From: Bacteroidales bacterium
Lineage (GTDB): Bacteria; Bacteroidota; Bacteroidia; Bacteroidales; F082
Reading direction: 5' to 3'
Length of the DNA stretch: 64,000 nucleotides
Assembly: GCA_024709145.1 (NCBI GenBank)
Contig: JANJXG010000043.1
Coordinates: 1-64,000 of the forward strand
The notes beneath the pieces were generated by a model. The model saw only the letters and a program-made list of their open reading frames with translations. It did not search any database and was not told the DNA's origin. Positions 8,023 to 15,407 of the stretch are shown one piece after another. A program made the position numbers and the translations under genes. Position 1 is the first letter of the stretch. The number at the start of each line of letters is the position of its first letter.

Positions 8023-9324
8023 TCAAATAGCCCGTTCAGGGTCGAAACCTTCGAGCAACTCTTTCATTTTTTTCAGAAACATTCCACCCAATGCACCATC
8101 AACCACCCTGTGATCGTATGCAAGAGCCAAAATCATGATGTGCCGGATAGCGATCACATCACCAAACGTGGTTTCAATCACAGCGGGTTGTTTTCTAATG
8201 GCACCAACTGCCAGGATTGCCACCTGTGGCTGATTGATAATGGGTGTTCCGGTGAGACTGTCGAACGAACCAAAATTTGTAATAGTAAACGTACCACCTT
8301 GAATCTCATCCGGTTGAAGTTTGTTGGCCCGGGCACGACCTGCCAAATCATTAACCTTTTTGGTGATGCCTAACAAACTTTTTTCGTCAACATTTTTCAG
8401 GACGGGAACAATCAGATTTCCTGAAGGTAAGGCTGTAGCCATACCGATATTGATGTTTTTTCTTAAGATGATGTTATAGCCATCCACCGAAGCATTGATT
8501 TGCGGGTAAGCCTTGAGAGCCTGTGCCGCTGCTTCAAAGAAAATAGGAGTAAAAGTGATTTTTTCACCTTCTTTCTTCTGGAAGCTATCTTTCACTTTGT
8601 TTCTCCAGTTTACGATGTTTGTGACGTCAACATCGATAAAGGAGGTAACATGTGGACTAACCTGTTTCGACATCACCATGTGATCTGCAATCAGCCTGCG
8701 CATACGGTCCATCTCAACTATCGTATCTCCGCTTTCGGTTGTCACTTTGGGAGCCTCAGCTTTCGCCACCGGTTTTTGAGATTGAACTGCAGCTACTGCG
8801 GGCGCTTGCTGAACGGCTGGTAAAACGTTACCACGCTGTTTAATGTAAGCCAAAATATCTTCTTTTGTTACCCGGCCATCTTTTCCGCTCCCTTTTATTT
8901 GTTGAAGCTCACTGGCTGAAACACCTTCCTCCTTTGCGATACTCTTAACCAATGGTGAATAATATCGTTCGTCAGCCGAAGCCAGAACAATGATTTGTTC
9001 TGCAGGTTTATCAGCGACAAAAGGTACCTCAATGGAAGCTTTTTCGGGTTTAGGTTCCTGAGGAGATTCTGCCACATCTTCACCATCGAGCGAAATGACA
9101 GCGATAGGGGTTCCTACAGCCACCACTTCACCTTCTTCAAATAAACGTTTTATAAGTTTACCTTCAACAGGAGAAGGAATCTCTGAATCAACTTTATCAG
9201 TGGCGATCTCGACCAATGCGTCATCTTCGGAAATCATATCGCCAGGCGACTTTAACCAGCGTGTAATTGTTGCCTCGATGATGCTTTCGCCTAACTTCGG
9301 CATGATAATTTCAAATGTTGCCAT
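8023..9324 (-). CDS. 2-oxo acid dehydrogenase E2 (dihydrolipoamide acyltransferase)
   Basis: A 433-residue protein. The lipoyl domain (about 1-78) carries the lipoylated Lys in EIATDKVDSEIPSP. The peripheral subunit-binding domain (about 120-160) reads YYSPLVKSIAKEEGVSASEL and GSGKDGRVTKEDIL. A Pro/Ala-rich linker follows, then the catalytic acyltransferase domain (about 205-430) ending in DHRVVDGALGG with the active-site His and Asp. It forms the core of a pyruvate, 2-oxoglutarate or branched-chain dehydrogenase complex; which one cannot be decided. E1 and E3 genes are not adjacent, so this is a stand-alone E2 gene. Confidence 0.92.
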   Translation of the reverse strand: MATFEIIMPKLGESIIEATITRWLKSPGDMISEDDALVEIATDKVDSEIPSPVEGKLIKRLFEEGEVVAVGTPIAVISLDGEDVAESPQEPKPEKASIEVPFVADKPAEQIIVLASADERYYSPLVKSIAKEEGVSASELQQIKGSGKDGRVTKEDILAYIKQRGNVLPAVQQAPAVAAVQSQKPVAKAEAPKVTTESGDTIVEMDRMRRLIADHMVMSKQVSPHVTSFIDVDVTNIVNWRNKVKDSFQKKEGEKITFTPIFFEAAAQALKAYPQINASVDGYNIILRKNINIGMATALPSGNLIVPVLKNVDEKSLLGITKKVNDLAGRARANKLQPDEIQGGTFTITNFGSFDSLTGTPIINQPQVAILAVGAIRKQPAVIETTFGDVIAIRHIMILALAYDHRVVDGALGGMFLKKMKELLEGFDPERAI

Positions 9325-9379
9325 AAATTCTATTTTAAGTCATGAATGGTTAAAACTACAATTTGTTCAAACCGGCCTG

Positions 9380-9387
9380 CAAAATTA
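9380..9387 (-). promoter_or_regulatory. -7 box for the E2 acyltransferase gene
   Basis: TAATTTTG on the minus strand is a perfect TAnnTTTG match about 55 bases upstream of the ATG at 9324. No -33 TTG is visible. Confidence 0.45.
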
Positions 9388-9593
9388 CACATAATTTTTT
9401 TCGACTTGTAATGGCTAAACAAAAGAAACTTAAGCAGGCCGAATCATGTGACAGCAATCACATTCCGACTTAAAATACTGCATGGTAGATAGATACAAAG
9501 TGAGACATGAGGCATTTTTCCTGAAATCATGCATATCTTTTACGTTGAAAAGTATAAATCCCTTGCGGGAGGTAACGGCTTTCAAAGTTTTTT

Positions 9594-9601
9594 TATTTTT
9601 G
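9594..9601 (+). promoter_or_regulatory. -7 box for the DUF3276 gene
   Basis: TATTTTTG matches TAnnTTTG and lies 35 bases before the chosen ATG at 9637. Its position argues against a longer ORF start at 9529, which would place the promoter inside the gene. Confidence 0.5.
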
Positions 9602-9636
9602 CTGGAAGAATTTCGACAACACCTAAAACATTTGCC

Positions 9637-9975
9637 ATGGAAATGAGTGATAATCAGGAAAGAAGAGATGGACATTTCTCACGTGCAGTCAGGGCCGGAA
9701 AAAGGACCTATTTTTTTGATGTAAAATCAACACGGGGTGATGAAAAATATTTAACCATCACCGAAAGCAAGAGGAAATTCAGCAATGAACAGGGAAGATT
9801 TTTTTATGAAAAACACAAGTTGTTCCTTTATAAAGAAGACTTTGAGAAATTCTTCAGGGGTTTAAACGAATCCATTCACTTCATCGAAACAGGAGAATTT
9901 CCGGAAGACTATGGACTGGATATCGGTGAAAAAGAAGAACCGACAGACGATATTCGGTTTGAAGACCTGCCCTAA
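9637..9975 (+). CDS. DUF3276 / PUR-alpha-like nucleic-acid-binding protein
   Basis: A 112-residue protein. The central segment RRDGHFSRAVRAGKRTYFFD then VKSTRGDEKYLTITESKRKF is the DUF3276 signature, a Bacteroidota/Spirochaete family with a PUR-alpha-like fold that binds single-stranded DNA or RNA. The tail is acidic (IGEKEEPTDDIRFEDLP). The start at 9637 is used because a promoter box lies at 9594-9601; a second ATG at 9643 is possible. Its cellular role is not established. Confidence 0.85.
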   Translation: MEMSDNQERRDGHFSRAVRAGKRTYFFDVKSTRGDEKYLTITESKRKFSNEQGRFFYEKHKLFLYKEDFEKFFRGLNESIHFIETGEFPEDYGLDIGEKEEPTDDIRFEDLP

Positions 9976-10097
9976 ACTCAATTTCATGCTTCAAAAACAA
10001 GGGATTTAGTCTTTTTTGGCGCACGGCTTTACCCAAAGTTATTGTAAGCATCGGAAAAGTTTGACCAGACCAACGCTGTACAGATGTATAAATGCCT

Positions 10098-10105
10098 TAC
10101 TTTTG
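10098..10105 (+). promoter_or_regulatory. -7 box of the parAB operon
   Basis: TACTTTTG, a perfect TAnnTTTG match, sits 52 bases before the parA ATG. A TTTG at 10060-10063 is too far upstream to serve as -33. Confidence 0.5.
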
Positions 10106-10156
10106 CAACAGCGAGTGAATCATTTTTTCATTATAATATATTGAATATCAAACGAT

Positions 10157-10954
10157 ATGGGTAAAACCATTGCGATAGCAAACCAAAAAGGCGGAGTTGG
10201 CAAGACCACTACAGCCATCAACCTGGCTGCAAGTCTGGCTGTCTTAGAATTTAAAACCCTCCTGATCGATGCCGATCCTCAGGCCAATGCTACTTCCGGG
10301 CTGGGCTTCGACCCAAAAGAAATTGAAAGCAGTATTTATGAGTGCATAATTGAGCATGTTGATCCCAAATCGGTCATCAGAGAATCCTCTACACCCAATC
10401 TATACCTTTTGCCGGCTCACATCGACCTTGTCGGTGCTGAGATCGAAATGATTAACCTGCCTGACAGGGAAAAAATGATGCAGCAGGCCGTAGCAAAAAT
10501 CAAGAATGATTACGATTTTGTTATCATTGACTGTAGCCCGTCACTTGGCTTGATTACCGTGAATGCCCTCACTGCAGCCGATTCGGTTATCGTGCCTGTT
10601 CAGTGTGAGTATTTCGCGCTTGAAGGATTAGGTAAACTTCTGAATACCATCAAAATCGTTCAGGCCCGCCTTAACCCACACCTCGACATCGAAGGTATTC
10701 TGCTTACCATGTTCGATGTCCGCCTCAGGTTATCAAGACAAGTGGTTGACGAGGTAAAGACACATTTTCAGCAAATGGTCTTTGAAACAATTATCAGCCG
10801 CAATACACGTTTAAGTGAAGCACCCAGTTTTGGTGAAACCATTATCATGCATGATGCAACCAGCACCGGTGCTGTGAATTATCTCAACCTTGCCAGAGAA
10901 ATCCTTCAAAAAAACAAGCTTGTGGCCAGCATTAATTTAAACTCAGGAGAATAG
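10157..10954 (+). CDS. parA: Chromosome partitioning ATPase ParA (Soj)
   Basis: A 265-residue protein starting MGKTIAIANQKGGVGKTTTA, which carries the deviant Walker A motif of ParA ATPases. The Walker A' Asp is in LLIDADPQANATSG and Walker B in FVIIDCSPSLGLIT. ATP-dependent dimers bind DNA nonspecifically and are released by ParB, which drives origin segregation. The parB gene follows after 3 bases, and DUF5683, dapB and lepB come next, an order I associate with Bacteroidota chromosomes. Confidence 0.95.
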   Translation: MGKTIAIANQKGGVGKTTTAINLAASLAVLEFKTLLIDADPQANATSGLGFDPKEIESSIYECIIEHVDPKSVIRESSTPNLYLLPAHIDLVGAEIEMINLPDREKMMQQAVAKIKNDYDFVIIDCSPSLGLITVNALTAADSVIVPVQCEYFALEGLGKLLNTIKIVQARLNPHLDIEGILLTMFDVRLRLSRQVVDEVKTHFQQMVFETIISRNTRLSEAPSFGETIIMHDATSTGAVNYLNLAREILQKNKLVASINLNSGE

Positions 10955-10957
10955 AAA

Positions 10958-11857
10958 GTGAGTCAGGACAAGTTTAAAAAACGTGGTTTGGGCCGTGGCC
11001 TTGAAGCCATACTTCAAAGTCCGGATACCGATATCACCTCAGGTGATATCTCGGGCAATTACGTAGCCGGTGCCATCGCAGAAATAGAAGTATCAAAAAT
11101 TGAAGCCAATCCATTTCAGCCCAGAAGTGAGTTCGACGATATGGCACTGCGTGAATTGGCTGCTTCAATCCAGGTTCAGGGTGTGATTCAGCCTGTAACC
11201 GTGCGAAAACTTGGTTATGACAAATACCAGCTCATTTCAGGTGAACGACGCCTCAGAGCTTCAAAAATAGCCGGTCTTACAACCATTCCCGTTTTTATCA
11301 GGGTTGCCAATGACGAGCAAATGCTCGAAATGGCGCTGATCGAAAATATTCACCGAGAAAACCTCAACGCCATTGAGGTAGCTATCTCCTACCAGCGTCT
11401 GATTGATGAATGTCAGCTGACTCAGGAGAAACTCAGCGAACAGGTGGGCAAAAGCAGAACGAGTATCACCAATTACCTCCGGTTGCTGAAACTACCACCC
11501 GAAGTTCAGATCGCTTTGCGTGACGGCCACATTACTATGGGGCATGCCAGAGCAATTATCAACATGGATGAACCCGAACAGCAGTTGCTCGCTCTTCAGC
11601 AAATCATTGACAATGAACTGAATGTAAGACAAGTTGAGGCTTTGGTGAGAAACCTTAATCATCCTGAAACCAAATCAATCAAAAAGGCGACTCAGGCCGT
11701 TCCACCTTTTTTCAAACAGCAATCCAAGCTTCTTTCTGAGCAACTTCAGACAAAAGTTGAAGTGAAAAGGGCTGTCAGTGGCAAGGGTAGCATCGTTATT
11801 GCATTCGACAATGATGCTGATTTCAGCCGGATTCTGACCCAACTTAATCAGCAATAA
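10958..11857 (+). CDS. parB: Chromosome partitioning protein ParB (Spo0J)
   Basis: A 299-residue protein. The N-terminal tail (KKRGLGRGLEAIL) is the ParA-stimulating motif. The CTPase/clamp domain has NPFQPRSEF and LISGERRLRAS (the GERRxR box). The HTH region (about 140-205; LTQEKLSEQVGKSRTSITNY) recognises parS, and the C-terminal part dimerises. The start is GTG at 10958, preceded by AGGAGA; no upstream ATG fits, since parA ends 3 bases earlier. No parS site was recognised in the window. Confidence 0.95.
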   Translation: MSQDKFKKRGLGRGLEAILQSPDTDITSGDISGNYVAGAIAEIEVSKIEANPFQPRSEFDDMALRELAASIQVQGVIQPVTVRKLGYDKYQLISGERRLRASKIAGLTTIPVFIRVANDEQMLEMALIENIHRENLNAIEVAISYQRLIDECQLTQEKLSEQVGKSRTSITNYLRLLKLPPEVQIALRDGHITMGHARAIINMDEPEQQLLALQQIIDNELNVRQVEALVRNLNHPETKSIKKATQAVPPFFKQQSKLLSEQLQTKVEVKRAVSGKGSIVIAFDNDADFSRILTQLNQQ

Positions 11858-11862
11858 TTTAG

Positions 11863-12441
11863 GTGAGGCGTAGCTGGCTGATCGGTTTACTGCTTGTGCT
11901 TCTCATTCCACAGGTGATCCACGCACAAGATGTTGCAAGCCAGGAAAGTATCGCAATCAAGGAAAAGCATTCCCCTCATAAAGCCACCATCTATTCGGCG
12001 GTTCTCCCGGGTCTCGGACAGGCATACAATAAAAAATATTGGAAAATTCCCATTGTGTATGCAGGTTTTGGAACCATCGGCTATTTTGCTATCACCAACC
12101 GTAATGAGTACCGTCTGGCCAAAGACGCGTTTATTTATGTTTCGAATGGCTACGATTATGAAACGGACAATAAATATGTTGGCCGGTACAATGAAACCGA
12201 TCTGATCCAAATCCGCGACTATTATCGCAGGAATACCGAACTGAGTTGGATAATTATGAGTCTTTGGTATATGTTGAATATTGTAGATGCAACAGTGGAT
12301 GCCCATTTTTTTGATTACGACATCAGCGACAACCTCAGTTTGCACCTGTCCCCTGGAATTCAGCACAACGAATCACCCTTTCTAATGCAACCCTATGCTG
12401 TCAGACATCAGACAGCGCTCTCCATTCGAATTACATTTTAA
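11863..12441 (+). CDS. DUF5683 membrane protein
   Basis: A 192-residue protein with an N-terminal signal or membrane segment (SWLIGLLLVLLIPQVIHAQD). The conserved DUF5683 core is YSAVLPGLGQAYNKKYWKIP, then IVYAGFGTIGYFAITNRNEY, and IMSLWYMLNIVDATVDAHFF. The start is GTG at 11863, 5 bases after the parB stop. The function is unknown. The constant place between parB and dapB suggests co-expression rather than a shared pathway. It has two hydrophobic segments after the signal and may be an inner-membrane protein. Confidence 0.8.
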   Translation: MRRSWLIGLLLVLLIPQVIHAQDVASQESIAIKEKHSPHKATIYSAVLPGLGQAYNKKYWKIPIVYAGFGTIGYFAITNRNEYRLAKDAFIYVSNGYDYETDNKYVGRYNETDLIQIRDYYRRNTELSWIIMSLWYMLNIVDATVDAHFFDYDISDNLSLHLSPGIQHNESPFLMQPYAVRHQTALSIRITF

Positions 12442-12450
12442 ACCAATTTC

Positions 12451-13182
12451 ATGAATATTGTTCTCTCCGGTTATGGTCAAATGGGCAGAATGATTGAATC
12501 GGTCTGCCACGAACGCGGACACACAATCAGCTGCTTTTTAAATCAAGCTGCTGATTATGAATCGCAAAAGGAAAAGATTTTGGAGTCGGACCTCCTGATC
12601 GATTTTAGTCAACCAGATTCGGCGATGGATAATATCCGTTTTTGTATGGAAAATCATGTCCCAATAGTTGTGGGAACCACCGGCTGGCATCAACATCTTG
12701 AGGAAGTGAAACGACAATGTGATCTGCATCAGGGCAGTTTATTTTATGCACCGAATTTTTCATTGGGGATGAACATCGTATTCAGGCTCAACAAGCAATT
12801 AGCCAAGATGTTACGAAATACAGATTATTATTTTTCGCTGAAGGAGGTTCATCATACACGCAAACTCGACGCCCCCAGCGGCACGGCAATACACCTTGCG
12901 TCGGATATTATTTCGAATCACAACTCGCTGAAATCATGGCAAATAGATGATTCAAATGACAAGACCATCCTGCCTGTTTTCGTTGAACGGGTAGGTGAAG
13001 TCAATGGCATCCATGAAATATCAGCCCGCTCAGTGGAAGATTTAATTGTGATCCGGCATGAGGCATTCAGTCGCAGAGGTTTTGCGGTGGGAGCCGTTTT
13101 GGCCGCCGAGTATCTTCATGGCAAAAAAGGCATGTATAACATGGAGGATTTACTTATCGAACAAGCTGAACAAGAGGTATAG
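12451..13182 (+). CDS. dapB: 4-hydroxy-tetrahydrodipicolinate reductase
   Basis: A 243-residue protein. The Rossmann nucleotide-binding motif is GYGQMGRM at the N-terminus, and the substrate/catalytic signature HHTRKLDAPSGTA lies near residue 135. The enzyme reduces hydroxy-tetrahydrodipicolinate with NAD(P)H in lysine and diaminopimelate synthesis, hence peptidoglycan. The length is at the short end for the family but usual in Bacteroidota. It lies 9 bases after DUF5683 in the parAB cluster. Confidence 0.93.
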   Translation: MNIVLSGYGQMGRMIESVCHERGHTISCFLNQAADYESQKEKILESDLLIDFSQPDSAMDNIRFCMENHVPIVVGTTGWHQHLEEVKRQCDLHQGSLFYAPNFSLGMNIVFRLNKQLAKMLRNTDYYFSLKEVHHTRKLDAPSGTAIHLASDIISNHNSLKSWQIDDSNDKTILPVFVERVGEVNGIHEISARSVEDLIVIRHEAFSRRGFAVGAVLAAEYLHGKKGMYNMEDLLIEQAEQEV

Positions 13183-13320
13183 GTTGATCTTCCTTTTCTT
13201 TAAAAGTGAATGAGCTAGTCTGATTCTTTATTTGCATCATGCTGATTATGAATTATTAACAATCAAATTCTCTTCGTTTCAAACTATTTCCTAATTTAGC
13301 CGCCCAATAATTATTTTGTT

Positions 13321-14835
13321 ATGCTTCAACTTGTCATCGTTTTGCCATTGCTTTTGACGATTCCTACTATTTTCGCCTGGAAACTTTTCGAAAAAGCAGG
13401 TCAAAAAGGCATTTACACAATCATCCCTTTTTATAATCTTTTTGTTTTGTTGCAGCTCATTAAGAAACCGTGGTGGTGGTACGTCTTTTTGCTTATCCCT
13501 TTCATCAATGTCTTCGTTTACATGCTGATGCTGATCGAGTTTGTAAAAGCTTTTGGTAAAAACGGGCTTGGCGAACACCTTTTTGTTGCGGTGCTGCCTT
13601 TCTTTTATTTGCCCATGCTTTCAGCCGATCCTAAAGCGCATTACAGTGATCCGGATACGATTAAGAAAGTTAAAAAAGGTCCTGTCAGGGAATGGCTTGA
13701 TGCTATCATTTTTGCCGTTGTTGCAGCCACCATTATCCGCACCTTTCTTTTTGAGGCTTATACTATCCCTACTTCGAGTATGGAAAAATCCTTGCTGGTT
13801 GGAGACTTTTTGTTTGTATCCAAAATCAGTTATGGCCCCAGGCTTCCCAATACGCCATTGGCATTCCCCTTCGTCCATCACACGCTGCCCTGGAGCGAAA
13901 CAGCCAAATCGTATGTTGAATGGGTAAAGTGGCCCTATTATCGGTTTGCAGGACTCGGACCTGTCAAACGTAATGATGCTGTGGTTTTCAACTATCCAGC
14001 AGGCGATACCCTAAGCGATAAGTTTCAGAGCAATATCAGTTATTACTCCATGGTTCGCGAAAGCGGGCGCGACAAAGTGCTGTCGGATGAGCGACGCTTT
14101 GGCAAAATAATCGCCCGGCCGGTCGACAAAAGGGAAAACTACATCAAACGTTGTGTAGGACTCCCCGGCGATGTAATACAAATTGTGAATGGTGAATTGC
14201 TCGTAAACGGCCAACCCAATCCTGTTGCCGGAACACTTCAGTTTCGTTACCTAGTGAAAACAGACGGTAGCGGAATAAATCAACGTGTTTTGGATAAATA
14301 TAACATCACCGAAGGGCGCTCGGGCAACAGGGCTGGAGAATATACCTTCTGGATCAGTGAAGATGTTGCTCAGAGTTTGGCAGGACTTTCAGGAATTCAA
14401 TCTGTAACCAAAATAGTTGAAACGACAACAGACTGGAATCCGGATATTTTCCCTAACTCAAACTTATATCCCTGGAATATTGACAATTACGGCCCTATTG
14501 AAGTACCAAAAGCTGGTCAGACGGTTCCAATTAATCTTCAATCCTTGCCCTTTTATGAAAGAATTATTACGGCCTATGAAGGAAACAAGCTGGAAGTAAA
14601 AGGCAATGATATCTACATCAACGGAGCGCCTGCGACATCCTACACCATTAAAATGAACTATTACTGGTTAATGGGTGATAACCGGCACAATTCGGCCGAC
14701 TCCCGTTATTGGGGATTTGTCCCCGACGATCATATTGTTGGTAAAGCGGTGTTTGTTTGGCTTTCACTCGACAAAAACAAATCCCTTTTTGGAGGTAAGA
14801 TAAGATTCGATAAATCAATGCGTTTTGTAAAATAA
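13321..14835 (+). CDS. lepB: Signal peptidase I with N-terminal DUF5684-like membrane domain
   Basis: A 504-residue protein. Residues 1-105 form several transmembrane helices (FYNLFVLLQLIKKPWWWYVF region), as in Bacteroidota LepB proteins. The catalytic core follows: IPTSSMEKSLLVGDFLFVSK with the nucleophilic Ser, then NYIKRCVGLPGDVIQI with the general-base Lys, and MGDNRHNSADSRYWGFVP near the C-terminus. A long insertion (about 300-400) between core boxes is typical of the phylum. It removes signal peptides from exported proteins at the inner membrane. It starts 138 bases after dapB and may have its own promoter, though I cannot identify one. Confidence 0.93.
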   Translation: MLQLVIVLPLLLTIPTIFAWKLFEKAGQKGIYTIIPFYNLFVLLQLIKKPWWWYVFLLIPFINVFVYMLMLIEFVKAFGKNGLGEHLFVAVLPFFYLPMLSADPKAHYSDPDTIKKVKKGPVREWLDAIIFAVVAATIIRTFLFEAYTIPTSSMEKSLLVGDFLFVSKISYGPRLPNTPLAFPFVHHTLPWSETAKSYVEWVKWPYYRFAGLGPVKRNDAVVFNYPAGDTLSDKFQSNISYYSMVRESGRDKVLSDERRFGKIIARPVDKRENYIKRCVGLPGDVIQIVNGELLVNGQPNPVAGTLQFRYLVKTDGSGINQRVLDKYNITEGRSGNRAGEYTFWISEDVAQSLAGLSGIQSVTKIVETTTDWNPDIFPNSNLYPWNIDNYGPIEVPKAGQTVPINLQSLPFYERIITAYEGNKLEVKGNDIYINGAPATSYTIKMNYYWLMGDNRHNSADSRYWGFVPDDHIVGKAVFVWLSLDKNKSLFGGKIRFDKSMRFVK

Positions 14836-14841
14836 ATATCT

Positions 14842-15279
14842 ATGAAAAAAGCGACGATAGAAACAAGCAAAGGCACAATGGTGCTCGAATTGTTCGATGA
14901 TGATGCACCCGGTACGGTTGAGAACTTCATCAAGTTATCCAACTCAGGTTTTTATAATGGTCTTTCATTCCACCGTGTAATACCTGACTTTGTAATCCAG
15001 GGCGGTTGTCCCAAAGGCGATGGTACCGGAGGACCAGGATACAAAATTCCTTGTGAACTCAATGGCAAAAAACAGTATCACGACAGGGGTGTCATTTCCA
15101 TGGCTCATGCCGGAAGAAACACCGGAGGTTCGCAATTTTTTATCTGTCACAGCCGTCGAAACACAGCCCATCTCGACAGAAACCATACAGTATTTGGAAA
15201 GGTGATAGAAAATGTAGAAGTGGTTGATCTGATCAGACAAGGCGACAAAATCGTATCGATTACAATCACCGAAGATTAA
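14842..15279 (+). CDS. Cyclophilin-type peptidyl-prolyl isomerase
   Basis: A 145-residue single-domain cyclophilin without signal peptide, so probably cytoplasmic. Visible motifs are [38 protein letters not shown], and GGSQFFIC. It catalyses cis-trans isomerisation of prolyl bonds. It starts 6 bases after lepB and is probably cotranscribed. A strong terminator follows 21 bases after its stop. Confidence 0.92.
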   Translation: MKKATIETSKGTMVLELFDDDAPGTVENFIKLSNSGFYNGLSFHRVIPDFVIQGGCPKGDGTGGPGYKIPCELNGKKQYHDRGVISMAHAGRNTGGSQFFICHSRRNTAHLDRNHTVFGKVIENVEVVDLIRQGDKIVSITITED

Positions 15280-15300
15280 TACTGAATTTATTACTTTATT

Positions 15301-15324
15301 AGCCCGGCAGGTCCGGGCTTTTTT
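15301..15324 (+). terminator. Intrinsic terminator after the lepB-cyclophilin unit
   Basis: A perfect 7-bp GC-rich stem AGCCCGG/CCGGGCT with 5-base loop and six T immediately after (15319-15324). Confidence 0.9.
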
Positions 15325-15379
15325 GTGTCTTCGATTCCAGGGAGTAGGAGATTTTCACCAAAAGATTCACCCAATTTGC

Positions 15380-15387
15380 TACTTTTG
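15380..15387 (+). promoter_or_regulatory. -7 box of the ftsK-lolA-DUF481 operon
   Basis: TACTTTTG, a perfect TAnnTTTG match, lies 20 bases before the ftsK ATG and just after the preceding terminator. No clear TTG at -33. Confidence 0.55.
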
Positions 15388-15407
15388 CAAAGTAATCATC
15401 AGGCCAC

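Larger units (their letters stand above)
9325..9636. other. Divergent intergenic region with two -7 boxes
   Basis: This region separates the minus-strand E2 gene from the plus-strand DUF3276 gene. It holds TAATTTTG on the minus strand (9380-9387), suitable for the E2 gene, and TATTTTTG on the plus strand (9594-9601), suitable for the DUF3276 gene. Neither has a well-placed TTG at -33. The middle holds no ORF I would defend. Confidence 0.5.

Noticed and set aside
9430-9675. 81-codon minus-strand ORF opposite the DUF3276 start
   Set aside because: Cys/Ser-rich random-looking translation that covers the DUF3276 promoter; no support.
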